A stretch of DNA of 52,598 bases from positions 1-52,598 of the forward strand of contig JAKLKR010000010.1 of assembly GCA_023150565.1 (NCBI GenBank). The letters run 5' to 3'. Position 1 is the first letter of the stretch. Each line of letters opens with the position of its first letter. Position numbers and translations under genes: made by a program. Of this stretch, positions 33,844 to 41,929 are shown piece by piece. The notes under the pieces are model-generated. The model worked only from the letters and a program-made list of their open reading frames with translations. It was not told where the DNA came from and did no database searches. This DNA is from Planctomycetota bacterium (GTDB taxonomy: Bacteria > Planctomycetota > UBA11346).

Positions 33844-34692
33844 ATGGCCACCCCGTTCCCCCGCACCACCGTCGGCGGCGTGTCGCTGTCGCGCCTGATC
33901 ATCGGCACCAACTGGATCCTCGGCTGGAGCCACACCGGCGCCGCCGCAGACTGCATGATCCGGCGCCGGCACGCCAGCGCCGAGCCCATCGCCCAGGTGC
34001 TCGAGACCTTCCTGCGCGCCGGGGTCGACACCCTGATGGGCCCGCTCGCCGGCCAGGATCACCTGCTGGCCGCGGTCAAGATGGCCGAGGACCGCGTCGG
34101 GCAGCGCATCATCCTCATCGACACCCCGCCGATGAACGTCGACGACAGCCCGGCCGCGCGCGCCGAGGCCGAGCGGGTGGTGGCGGCGAGCAAGCGCAAC
34201 GGCGCCACCTTCTGCCTGCCGCACCACTCCTCGGTCGAGCAGCTGGTGAACAAGAACCGCCAGACCATCGACCGCCTGCCCGACTACCTGGCGATGATCC
34301 GCGCCCAGGGGCTGGTGCCCGGGCTCTCGGCGCACATGCCCGAGCTGGTGGTCTACTCCGACAGGAACGAGTACGACGTCGAGACCTACATCCAGATCTA
34401 CAACTGCATGGGCTTCCTCATGCAGGTCGAGGTCGAGTCGATCCACCAGGTGATCTGGAAGGCGCGCAAGCCGGTGATGACCATCAAGTCGATGGCGGCC
34501 GGGCGGGTGTCGCCCTTCGTCGGCCTGACCTTCGCCTGGAGCACCCTGCGCCCCTGCGACATGGTCACGGTCGGCTGCCTGACCCCGGAGGAGGCGGCCG
34601 AGGACATCGAGATCTCGCTCGCCGCCCTCGAGCGCCGGCCGCCCGGCATCGCCGGGCGCAGCAGCCCGAACAAGACCTCGATCATGAAGTGA
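33844..34692 (+). CDS. conserved protein of unknown function (possible TIM-barrel, aldo/keto-reductase-like)
   Basis: 282 residues. The opening TTVGGVSLSRLIIGTNWILG recalls the start of aldo/keto-reductase barrels, and GVDTLMGPLAGQD, IILIDTPPMNVDD, GATFCLPHHSS and LVPGLSAHMPELVVYS follow like successive barrel strands. The catalytic Asp-Tyr-Lys-His set of true reductases is not evident. I recall similar sequences in planctomycete and verrucomicrobial genomes, without known function. ATG 33844 is supported by the domain start. It lies on the same strand as PduL but is separated from it by element B. Confidence 0.7.
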   Translation: MATPFPRTTVGGVSLSRLIIGTNWILGWSHTGAAADCMIRRRHASAEPIAQVLETFLRAGVDTLMGPLAGQDHLLAAVKMAEDRVGQRIILIDTPPMNVDDSPAARAEAERVVAASKRNGATFCLPHHSSVEQLVNKNRQTIDRLPDYLAMIRAQGLVPGLSAHMPELVVYSDRNEYDVETYIQIYNCMGFLMQVEVESIHQVIWKARKPVMTIKSMAAGRVSPFVGLTFAWSTLRPCDMVTVGCLTPEEAAEDIEISLAALERRPPGIAGRSSPNKTSIMK

Positions 34693-34711
34693 GCCAAATT
34701 CCTGCGATTCG

Positions 34712-34835
34712 ACCGCCACGACGCCACGACGCCACGGCCGGACATGAAATTGCATCGAATCACCCTCTCACCCAAAGGATGAAAGAGCGGATCTCCAAAG
34801 GCCGTTTCCCCGTGGCGTCGTGGCGTCGTGGCGGT
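34712..34835. repeat. perfect inverted octamer-repeat element C (CGCCACGA / TCGTGGCG)
   Basis: The left arm (34712-34737) is AC followed by CGCCACGA, CGCCACGA, CGCCACGG. The right arm (34810-34835) is its exact reverse complement over 26 bases. The 72-base centre is AT-richer and contains ATGAAATTGCATCGAATC. The design is the same as in elements A and B, with a different octamer. Confidence 0.85.
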
Positions 34836-34864
34836 GATCCATCTGCTCTTTCTAGGGCGAGCCG

Positions 34865-34885
34865 AGGGGCGGCCCAGCCGCCCCT
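34865..34885. terminator. 9-bp GC hairpin, possible terminator
   Basis: AGGGGCGGC, loop CCA, GCCGCCCCT: a perfect 9-bp stem downstream of the 282-residue gene and element C. No T-run follows, so the terminator role is tentative. Confidence 0.4.
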
Positions 34886-34915
34886 GTCGGCGCCGGACGA
34901 CGACAGGCCGGCGCG
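34884..34915. repeat. short dispersed repeat, copy 1 (CTGTCGGCG family)
   Basis: CTGTCGGCGCCGGACGACGA and the bases after it closely match 39754-39787 (CTGTCGGCGGCCGGCGACGA...) with three single-base gaps and about 30 matches in 35. Both copies are in non-coding gaps. Confidence 0.4.
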
Positions 34916-35057
34916 CTAAACCCCTGCCGGCACGGCTGCGGGATGCCGCCCCCGGGGCGCGGGCGCGCGCCCGCGCGGGACGCGGCATGCTCGCCGCATG
35001 ACCATCCGACCACACCCGCACCGCCCACCCGTCCCCACCCGCGGGCGGGGCTGAACC

Positions 35058-36668
35058 GTGGGCGCGCTGCTCATCGCCGGCTCGACGGCGCTCATCCTGT
35101 TCGCCATCCGCTTCCTGCGCAAAGGCGTGGACCGGCTGCTCGCCACCCGCCTGGGCGCGCTGCCGCTGCTGCTCGCCGCCAGCCCCGGGCGCGCCTTCGC
35201 CGCCGGCGCGCTGATGGCCGCTGCCGCCCCCTCCAGCTCGGGCATGGCGGCGGTGGCCGCCCGCCTGGCGCTCGAGGAGCGGGTGCCGCCCGCCGCCGCC
35301 CTGGCGCTGATGCTGGGCGCCAACGTCGGCCTGACCTCGCTGGTGCTGCTCGGCGCCGCCGGGCTCGACGCCTGGTACGCCCTGCCCCTGGTGGCGGGGG
35401 TGGGGCTGTTCCAGTTCACCCGCGGCGACCTCAGCCGCGGCGTCGGCCAGGCCCTGCTCGCCATCGCCCTGGTGCTGCTCGGGGTGCACCTGGCCAAGCA
35501 GGCGGTGCCGGCGCTGCACGGCGGCGACCTCGACGCCCTGCTCGCCATCGCCGCCCACCGTCCGCCGGTGCTGGCGCTGGCGGCGGCGCTGCTGACCGTG
35601 GCCCTGCAGTCCAGCTCGCTCACCATCCTGCTGCTGGTGTGCCTGGCCGCCGACCGGCCGTTCGCCCTCGACGCCACCGTGGCGGTGGTGGGCGGGGCCA
35701 ACCTCGGGCTGGCCGCCACCACCCTGGCGGTGGGCTGGCGCGACCGCCGCAGCCGCCTGCCGGCGCTCGCCCTGTGCGTGCTCAAGGGCGCCACCTCGGC
35801 GGCGGCCATCGCCCTGGCCATGGCCGCCGCCCCCGACGGGCCGGTCGCCCCCGGCAGCGCCGGCACCGCCCACCTGGCGATCGCCCTGGCGGTGGCGGCG
35901 GTCGGCCTGGTGGCGGGGCGCCCGCTGCTGGCGGCGCTGGCCCGCTCGCCGCTGTGCGCGGCCCCCGTTGGCGCCGCCGCCGGCCCGCGCTACCTCGGGC
36001 TCGAGGTGGGCGGCGACGCGCGCCTGGCGCTGGCCAACTCGCGGCGCGAGATCCTGCACGTGGCCGAGCGCGCGCGCGCCATGCTCGAGCAGGTGTGGCA
36101 GGCCTGGCAGCGCGGCGACCGCCTGCTCGCCAAGGGGGTGGCGCGCCTCGACGACCAGATCGACGACCTCGACCGCGACATCAAGGCCTACCTGGCGCGC
36201 TGCGGCGACCGCGACGACGACCGCCACGAGCGCCTGCTGCAGCTGCGCTACGTCACCCAGATCGAGGCCATCGGCGACCTCATCGAGAAGCAGCTCGCCG
36301 GGCTGGTGGTCAAGGGCGCGCGCCACGCCGCGGCGATGCCCGCCGACTGCCGCCTGCGCCTCGACGCCACCTGCCAGCAGGTGCTGCGCACCCTGCTCGC
36401 GGCCGAGACCGCCTTCGCCTGCCGCGACCGCGACCTGGCGGCGCGCCTGCTCGCGGCCAAGGCCGAGCTCGGCGCCCTGGTGCGCGGCGAGCGCGACCGC
36501 ACCCTGGCCAGGCTGCGCGACGGCGTGCCGCACCAGTCCGAGGCCATCTACCTCGACCTGATCGACGGCCTGGCGCGCATCGCCGGCTGCGCCTGCGCGG
36601 TCGGCTACGACGTCCTGGACGACGGGCCCGACCAGGACTCCACCCCGGTGCGGAGCCTCGCGTCATGA
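35058..36668 (+). CDS. Na+/phosphate cotransporter family protein with PhoU-like domain
   Basis: 536 residues. The N-terminal ~310 residues contain about eight membrane spans in two inverted halves. The usual QSSS signature is present in the second half (VALQSSSLTILLLV); in the first it reads APSSSGMAA. The C-terminal ~200 residues form a PhoU-like helical domain (DDQIDDLDRDIKAYLARCG, RYVTQIEAIGDLIEKQLAGL). Such proteins import phosphate with sodium or control its uptake. It starts with GTG at 35058, chosen at the first membrane segment. The end overlaps the phosphatase gene as ATGA, so the two are translationally coupled. Confidence 0.88.
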   Translation: MGALLIAGSTALILFAIRFLRKGVDRLLATRLGALPLLLAASPGRAFAAGALMAAAAPSSSGMAAVAARLALEERVPPAAALALMLGANVGLTSLVLLGAAGLDAWYALPLVAGVGLFQFTRGDLSRGVGQALLAIALVLLGVHLAKQAVPALHGGDLDALLAIAAHRPPVLALAAALLTVALQSSSLTILLLVCLAADRPFALDATVAVVGGANLGLAATTLAVGWRDRRSRLPALALCVLKGATSAAAIALAMAAAPDGPVAPGSAGTAHLAIALAVAAVGLVAGRPLLAALARSPLCAAPVGAAAGPRYLGLEVGGDARLALANSRREILHVAERARAMLEQVWQAWQRGDRLLAKGVARLDDQIDDLDRDIKAYLARCGDRDDDRHERLLQLRYVTQIEAIGDLIEKQLAGLVVKGARHAAAMPADCRLRLDATCQQVLRTLLAAETAFACRDRDLAARLLAAKAELGALVRGERDRTLARLRDGVPHQSEAIYLDLIDGLARIAGCACAVGYDVLDDGPDQDSTPVRSLAS

Positions 36669-37483
36669 CCTGCGCCGCCATGCCGGCCCTGCCATCCATC
36701 GCCGCCATCCCCCCCGCCGCGCTGCGCGCGCTGCGCTGGGTGCTGCTCGACATCGACGACACCCTCACCAGCGAGGGCCGGCTGGAGGCCGGGGCCTATG
36801 CCGCGCTCGAGCGCCTGCGCGGCGCCGGGCTGGAGGTGGTGCCGATCACCGGCCGCCCGGCCGGCTGGTGCGACCTCATCGCCCGCCTGTGGCCGGTGAG
36901 CGCGGTGGTGGGCGAGAACGGCGCCTTCCACATGCGCTACCACCGCCCCACCCGCACCCTCGAACGGCGCTTCTGGCAGGACGAGGGTCCGCGCCGCGAG
37001 GCGCGCCGCCGGCTCGACGCGCTCGCCGCCACCATCCTCGCCGAGGTCCCCGGCACCGCCCTGGCGTCGGACCAGCGCTACCGCGAATGCGACCTGGCGG
37101 TGGACGTGGCCGAGGACGTGGCGCCGCTGCCGCCGCCGGCGGTCGAGCGGGTGCTGGCGCTGTTCGCCGCCGCCGGGGCCACCGCCAAGCTCAGCTCGAT
37201 CCACGTCAACGGCTGGTTCGGCGACTGGGACAAGCTGGCGATGACCCGCCGGCTGTTCCGCGACCACTTCGCCGCCGACCTCGACGCGGTGCGCGCGCAG
37301 GCGCTGTTCGTCGGCGACAGCCCCAACGACGCGCCGATGTTCGCCCGCTTCCCGCTCGCGGTGGGGGTCGCCAACGTGCTGCCGTACCTCGACCGCATCG
37401 CCGCCCCGCCCGCCTACGTCACCGCCAGCCCCGGCGGCCGCGGCTTCGTCGAGCTGGCGGAGGCGATCCTCAGCGTGCGCTGA
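36665..37483 (+). CDS. HAD-superfamily phosphatase (type IIB-like)
   Basis: 272 residues. The HAD motif I is LLDIDDTLTSEG, motif II is the Thr in PITGRPAGW, and the late motif is FVGDSPNDAPMF. The cap-region pattern and VGENGAF resemble sucrose-phosphate and mannosyl-3-phosphoglycerate phosphatases. The Gly that usually follows the second Asp (DxDGT) is Asp here. Its substrate is unknown; coupling to a phosphate transporter suggests release of phosphate from a sugar or polyol phosphate. The ATG overlaps the previous stop. Its last 14 bases overlap the convergent dehydrogenase gene. Confidence 0.85.
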   Translation: MTCAAMPALPSIAAIPPAALRALRWVLLDIDDTLTSEGRLEAGAYAALERLRGAGLEVVPITGRPAGWCDLIARLWPVSAVVGENGAFHMRYHRPTRTLERRFWQDEGPRREARRRLDALAATILAEVPGTALASDQRYRECDLAVDVAEDVAPLPPPAVERVLALFAAAGATAKLSSIHVNGWFGDWDKLAMTRRLFRDHFAADLDAVRAQALFVGDSPNDAPMFARFPLAVGVANVLPYLDRIAAPPAYVTASPGGRGFVELAEAILSVR

Positions 37484-38816
37484 CCCCCGCCGGGCCGCCC
37501 CAGAACCCGCCGGGGGCGAACAGCCGTTCGCGCCAGCGCCCGGCCGTGCCCAGCTCCTCGGCCAGGTCGAGGATGGTGTAGCGGCGGCGGATGGTGCGCG
37601 CGCGCTCGTGGCTGGCGCGCAGGTGGGCGGGGGCGACCCCGATCAGCGCCGGGTCGACCGGCGCCCCGGCGGCGGCGAGCATGGTGCGCAGGGTGCGCGC
37701 CGGCAGCAGCTGGGCGGCCAGGCGTTCGCGCAGCGCCGGCCAGCGCTCGCGCAGCAGGGCCAGGCGCCGGCGCAGCTCGGCGTCGCCGGGATGCTTGGCA
37801 CGGGTCTCCTCGAGCGCGACGGCGCGGATCGCGGGCTGGGGATGCAGGGCGGCGATGCGCTCCGCCATCTCCTCCCAGCCCGGCCAGGGGCCGCGCGCCG
37901 CCACCGCGGCGTCGATGTCCTCGGCCAGCAGCTGCTCGTAGAGCGCGGCCGAGGCCAGGGTGCCGATGCCGACCTTGAAGCCGTGCGCGGCGGCGTGCCC
38001 GCCCCCCTCCATGTCCCACAGGTGGCTGAACTGGTGGTCGGCGCCCGAGGCCGGGCGCGACGATCGCGCCACCTGCATCGCCAGCCCGGTGCGCACCAGG
38101 CCGGTGAGCAGGTCGGCGAACACCGCGGGGTCGCGCCGCGCCAGCCCGCCGGGGTCGGCGATGCAGCGGCGCAGCGGCGGCTGGGCCAGCTCCCAGGCGG
38201 CGGGATGGATGGCCTCGATCTCGAGGGCGTCGGCCAGGATCCAGTCGGCCCCCGCCACCACCTTGGCCACCAGGTCGCCGTAGCCGGCCGCCGCCAGCGC
38301 CGGCGGGGCGGCGGCCAGCAGCGGGGGATCGGCGATGATCGCCAGCGGCGCCGGGCAGGGCTGGGTCTGCTTGCTGCCGTCGCGGGTGATCGAGGCGCCG
38401 TAGGCAGCATAGCCGTCCATCGAGGCGGCGGTGGCCACCGCCACGTACGGGCGCCCGGCGCGGTGGGCGGCGAGCTTGACCAGGTCGTTGATGGTGCCGG
38501 CGCCCACCGCCACCGGGATGGCCTGGTGGCCCGCGAAGGCGGCGTCGAGGGCCTCGACATGCTCCCAGTCGGCGTGCAGGGCGGGCGACGCGGTCAGCAC
38601 CCGGCAGGGGCGCAGCGCCACCCCGGCCCGGCGCAGGCTGGCCTCGACCTGGGGACCGGCCGCCGCCCAGGTGGCGGGATCGGCCACCACCTGGGCCTCG
38701 CGCCCGGGCAGCAGGCGGGCCAGCACCGCGCCGGTGGCGGCCACCGCGCCGGCCTCCACCGCGAGGTGGCGGGTGTCGCGCGCGTCGCGCACCAGATCAT
38801 CAAAATCCGTGCTCAC
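37470..38816 (-). CDS. sn-glycerol-1-phosphate dehydrogenase (AraM/EgsA-like)
   Basis: 448 residues. It has the iron-alcohol-dehydrogenase-like fold typical of AraM: VGAGTINDLVKLAAHRAGRP, ATAASMDGYAAYGASIT, PLAIIADPPLL, and the metal-binding GADHQFSHLWDMEGGG and HGFKVGIGTLAS. Homologues reduce dihydroxyacetone phosphate to glycerol-1-phosphate, the archaeal-type stereoisomer, with NAD(P)H. It starts with GTG at 38816, sharing GTGA with the stop of the upstream gene, so the pair is coupled. Bacterial homologues of this family are uncommon, and the neighbouring phosphodiesterase and glpD suggest glycerol-phosphate turnover. Confidence 0.85.
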   Translation of the reverse strand: MSTDFDDLVRDARDTRHLAVEAGAVAATGAVLARLLPGREAQVVADPATWAAAGPQVEASLRRAGVALRPCRVLTASPALHADWEHVEALDAAFAGHQAIPVAVGAGTINDLVKLAAHRAGRPYVAVATAASMDGYAAYGASITRDGSKQTQPCPAPLAIIADPPLLAAAPPALAAAGYGDLVAKVVAGADWILADALEIEAIHPAAWELAQPPLRRCIADPGGLARRDPAVFADLLTGLVRTGLAMQVARSSRPASGADHQFSHLWDMEGGGHAAAHGFKVGIGTLASAALYEQLLAEDIDAAVAARGPWPGWEEMAERIAALHPQPAIRAVALEETRAKHPGDAELRRRLALLRERWPALRERLAAQLLPARTLRTMLAAAGAPVDPALIGVAPAHLRASHERARTIRRRYTILDLAEELGTAGRWRERLFAPGGFWGGPAGVSAR

Positions 38817-39619
38817 GCCGCCCCCGCCAGGCGCAGGCCGTGCGCGAACTCGTGCGGATGGTCGGTGGTGAAGGAGCGCACCCCATGGTGGTGGAGCAGG
38901 GCGTAGACGGCGGGATCGCTGCAGTGGGGGAAGGCCTGGAACACCACCCCGCGGCCCTGGACCTCGGCCGCGAGGGCGGCGATCGCCCCGATCCCGGGAT
39001 GCAGGGAGCCGTCGGCGCCCACCAGGATGTGCAGCTGCAGCTGGGTGATGCCGGGGAAGCCCTGGGCGGCGAGGGCGCGGATGACGGCCTCGGCGCGTTC
39101 CCAGCCCTGCGGCGGCGGATCCATCCACACCCAGCGCAGGGTCTCGGCCCCCGGCACCAGGCGGCGCCATTCGGCGATGCGCTCGTCACGGTTGGTGGCT
39201 AGGATGACCTGGCCGGCGACCCCCAGGCCCAGCACCAGCTCGGCCAGGCGCGCCAGTTCGAGGCGCTTGGTGTCGAGGTAGAGGCGGCGCTCGGGCCGGC
39301 CGACGAGCAGGCCGAGGATCTCGGCGGCGGCGGGGATGCGCCGCGGCCGCCCGGGCCCGCCGACGTCGAGCCGGCTGATCTCCTCCCAGCCCAGTTCGTG
39401 GATGGTGCGGGCGCGGGTGCCCGCCGGCAGGCCGGCGACCATGCGCCCGAGGTCGCTGTCGTGGAACGAGACCAGGGTGCCGTCGCCGGCGGTGTTGACG
39501 TCGATCTCGGGGATCAGGCCCAGCGACCAGCCCAGCTCGACCGCCTCGCGGGTGTTCTCGACTTCGAGCACGCCGGCGCCGAGGTGGGCCTGGTTGCACA
39601 CGGGAAGGGGCTTGCTCAT
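38813..39619 (-). CDS. glycerophosphodiester phosphodiesterase-like protein (GDPD), possibly altered active site
   Basis: 268 residues. The GDPD pattern is present: EVENTREAVELGWSLG, IPEIDVNTAGDGTLVSFHDSD, LYLDTKRLELA and a late FTTDHPHEFAHGLRLA. In active enzymes the first motif reads His-Arg-Gly; here it is AHLGAG, with Leu in place of Arg, which may weaken activity. The family cuts glycerophosphodiesters to glycerol phosphate and an alcohol. ATG 39619 has AGGA eight bases upstream. It is the first gene of a coupled pair with the G1P dehydrogenase. No signal peptide is seen, so it would be cytoplasmic. Confidence 0.82.
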   Translation of the reverse strand: MSKPLPVCNQAHLGAGVLEVENTREAVELGWSLGLIPEIDVNTAGDGTLVSFHDSDLGRMVAGLPAGTRARTIHELGWEEISRLDVGGPGRPRRIPAAAEILGLLVGRPERRLYLDTKRLELARLAELVLGLGVAGQVILATNRDERIAEWRRLVPGAETLRWVWMDPPPQGWERAEAVIRALAAQGFPGITQLQLHILVGADGSLHPGIGAIAALAAEVQGRGVVFQAFPHCSDPAVYALLHHHGVRSFTTDHPHEFAHGLRLAGAA

Positions 39620-39868
39620 GGCGGGATCCTGCACGGACGGTGGGGGACTGCGGACGGCGGACCAGGGCCAGGATAGCATCCCCCGCCCGGGCCCGCCATC
39701 GGCCTGGCGCGCCCTTGCCAGGCGTTGTCGCCGCAGGTGCTTACGTTCCCGCGCTGTCGGCGGCCGGCGACGACAAGGCCGGCCAGCAAGCCGCTGTCCG
39801 GCAGCAGGTTGCGCTTCCCCACCGGATCCCCTCCACGCCCCCTGGGCGGCCCCGGTAGTGTGGTGGAC
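39620..39868. other. 249-base divergent intergenic region between the GDPD and glpD genes
   Basis: It must carry promoters for both directions, but I find no convincing -10/-35 pair. It contains short repeats TCCGCCG/TCCGCAG near 39640-39661 (read on the minus strand) and copy 2 of a short dispersed repeat (39754-39787). No gene is visible. Confidence 0.4.
39754..39787. repeat. short dispersed repeat, copy 2 (CTGTCGGCG family)
   Basis: It matches 34884-34915 at about 30 of 35 aligned positions with three single-base gaps. It contains the inverted halves GCCGGC and GCCGGCC around CGACGACA. Confidence 0.4.
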
Positions 39869-40943
39869 ATGAGCACCCAGCCTCCTGCGCACGCCACCGG
39901 AACCCCGCTGCATGTGGCGGTGGTGGGCGGCGGCATCAACGGCGTGATGACCGCCTGGGCCCTGGCCAGGGCCGGGCACACGGTCGACCTCTATGAGCGC
40001 GGCAAGCTCATGGCCCAGACCAGCGCCACCTCGACCAAGCTGCTGCACGGCGGGCTGCGCTACCTCGAGAGCGCGGCGTTCCGCCTGGTGCGCGAGGGCC
40101 TGCTGGAGCGCGCCTGGTGGATCGGCCAGGCCCCGCACCTGGTCGCGGCGGCCGCCGTGGATGGTGCGCATCGGGCTGGGGATGTACGACCTGCTGGCCG
40201 GCAAGCGCAGGCTCGGGCCCACCCGCTGGCACGACCGCGACGCCCTGCTGCGCCTGCAGCCCGATCTCCAGCCGGAGGGCCTGCGCGGCGGCTTCACCTT
40301 CTGGGACGGCCAGATGGACGACCACGCCCTCGGCCTGTGGGCGGCCGAGCAGGTGCGCGGCATGGGCGCGCGCCTGCACGAGGACGCCGCGGTCGAGCGC
40401 GTCGACCAGGACGGCGGGGTGTGGGTGGGCGGCCAGCGCCTGGCCCACGACCGGGTGGTGAACGTGGCCGGGCCGTGGGCGCGCGCCCTGCTCGACGCCA
40501 GCGGCATCGCCAGCCGCTACACCCTCGACCTGGTGCGCGGCAGCCACCTGGTGCTCGACCGCCCCTGCCCGGCCGGGGTGCTGGGCGAGATCCGCGACGA
40601 GCGCCGCATCGCCTTCGCGCTGCCATGGAAGGGCCGCACCCTGGTCGGCACCACCGAGGTGCGCCAGGGCCTCGACGCCACCCCGGTGTGCAGCGACGAG
40701 GAGCGCGACTACATCCTCGCCTTCCATAACCGCCTGATGCGCACCCCCGCCACCGTACGCGACATCAGCTCGTCGTTCGCCGGCCTGCGTCCGCTGCTGC
40801 GCTCGGCCGACGACCCCAGCCGCGCCAGCCGTGAATACGCCATCGAGACCCGCGGCCGCCTGGTCAGCGTGTTCGGCGGCAAGTGGACCACCGCGCGCGC
40901 GCTCGGCGAGCAGGTGGCGGGGCGGATCGTGGCCGCCGCCTGA
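39869..40943 (+). pseudogene. glpD: glycerol-3-phosphate dehydrogenase (GlpD-like), frameshifted
   Basis: The N-terminal part, from ATG 39869, has the FAD-binding VAVVGGGINGVMTAWALARA and TSATSTKLLHGGLRYLE of GlpD. After the Val codon at 40142-40144 the match continues only in the next frame, from TGG at 40158 (WMVRIGLGMYDLLAG) to the stop at 40941-40943. One extra base between 40142 and 40157, in a G/C-only run, explains it. Both halves are otherwise well conserved, so the break is either recent or a sequencing error in GC-rich DNA. Restored, the protein would be about 358 residues: it ends after the FAD domain (FGGKWTTARALGEQV) and lacks the usual C-terminal helical domain. It would oxidise glycerol-3-phosphate at the membrane. 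Confidence 0.85.
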
Positions 40944-40989
40944 GCCGGGGGGCGGCGGTCACCGGACAGCCTCCTGATGGGTGCTTCCC

Positions 40990-41026
40990 CTAGACGGAAA
41001 TTCATGATAGAGTGCTGCTAGTAGCA
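40990..41026 (+). promoter_or_regulatory. AT-richer segment with near-palindrome upstream of the flagellin gene
   Basis: The 113-base gap before the flagellin gene has a stretch unusually low in G+C (GACGGAAATTCATGATAGAG), a likely promoter zone. It is followed by the near-perfect palindrome TGCTGCTAGTAGCA (41013-41026; the one imperfect pair is G-T, so it would fold as RNA). I could not match a sigma-28 consensus. Confidence 0.3.
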
Positions 41027-41056
41027 TCCCTCCTGCCCATGCCCCGGGAGACCCCT

Positions 41057-41905
41057 ATGGCCCTCACGATCAACACGTCCATCGAGCAGTCGATGCAATC
41101 ATTGATGGAGCGGCAGGTTGCGTCGCAGGCCAGGCTCCAGGCCACCATGTCCCGGTTGTCGAGCGGACTGCGCATCAACAGCGCCGCTGACGACAGCGCC
41201 GGACTGTCCATCTCCACGCGCATGAGCGCGCAGATCCGCGGACTCGACCAGGCCGCCCGCGGCATCGAACAAGGCATGGGCATGGTCCAGACGGCCGATG
41301 GCGGCCTGAGCGAGATCACCACCGCGCTGATGCGCCAGCGCGAACTCGCGGTGCAGGCGGCCAATGGCTCCCTCAGCGCCGACCAGTTCCAGGGCCTCGA
41401 CAAGGAGATGAAGGACCTGGGCAGCGAGATCGATCGCATCGCCGCCACCACCACCTTCGACGGGACGAACCTGCTCGACGGCTCGCTGAAGGACTACCAG
41501 ATCCCGGTCAGCGCATTTGGCCAGAAGGCCTCGATCACCATCTCCAGCGCCGATTCGGGCGACCCCGCGGGGTTCGACAGCGCCGGGCTCGGGCTGTCCG
41601 GCATCACCCTGGATTCCTCCCAGGCGGGCACGGATGCGGTCAAGACGCTGGATGCCGCCATCGCCACCGTCGACAAGCAACGCAATGCGCTCGGCACCCT
41701 GCAGAACAAGGTGTTCGCGACCGGCATGGACAGCCTCATGTCCATGAGCACCAACCTGACCGCGGCCCGATCGCGCATCATGGACACCGATTTCGCCTCG
41801 GAGACGGCGGGCCTGACGCGCGGCCAGATCCTGCAGCAGACGGGGACGGCGATGCTGGCCCAGGCCAACCAGTCGAGTCAGGCGGTGTTGAGCCTGCTCA
41901 GGTGA
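41057..41905 (+). CDS. fliC: flagellin
   Basis: 282 residues. The D0/D1 N-terminus (MERQVASQARLQATMSRLSS, then GLRINSAADDSAGLSIS) and the C-terminus (SRIMDTDFASETAGLTRGQI, then ANQSSQAVLSLLR) are typical of flagellin, with a short central domain (about residues 145-205). It is exported through the flagellar apparatus and polymerised into the filament. A GGGAGA ribosome site lies about six bases before ATG. No other flagellar gene is nearby. Its base composition is visibly lower in G+C than its neighbours. Confidence 0.95.
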   Translation: MALTINTSIEQSMQSLMERQVASQARLQATMSRLSSGLRINSAADDSAGLSISTRMSAQIRGLDQAARGIEQGMGMVQTADGGLSEITTALMRQRELAVQAANGSLSADQFQGLDKEMKDLGSEIDRIAATTTFDGTNLLDGSLKDYQIPVSAFGQKASITISSADSGDPAGFDSAGLGLSGITLDSSQAGTDAVKTLDAAIATVDKQRNALGTLQNKVFATGMDSLMSMSTNLTAARSRIMDTDFASETAGLTRGQILQQTGTAMLAQANQSSQAVLSLLR

Positions 41906-41929
41906 GGCCGGCCGCCCTCCTGCCAAGGG

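Larger units (their letters stand above)
34693..35057. other. 365-base intergenic region holding repeat element C and a hairpin
   Basis: No credible gene. It contains a pair of perfect 26-base inverted arms (34712-34737, 34810-34835) with a 72-base centre that is less GC-rich than the surroundings, then a terminator-like hairpin (34865-34885). The last ~150 bases are extremely GC-rich low-complexity sequence before the GTG start of the next gene. I see no clear promoter hexamers. Confidence 0.6.

Noticed and set aside
40942..41056. Sigma-28 flagellar promoter before the flagellin gene
   Set aside because: I could not find TAAA and GCCGATAA at the right spacing; only an AT-rich stretch and a near-palindrome are supportable.
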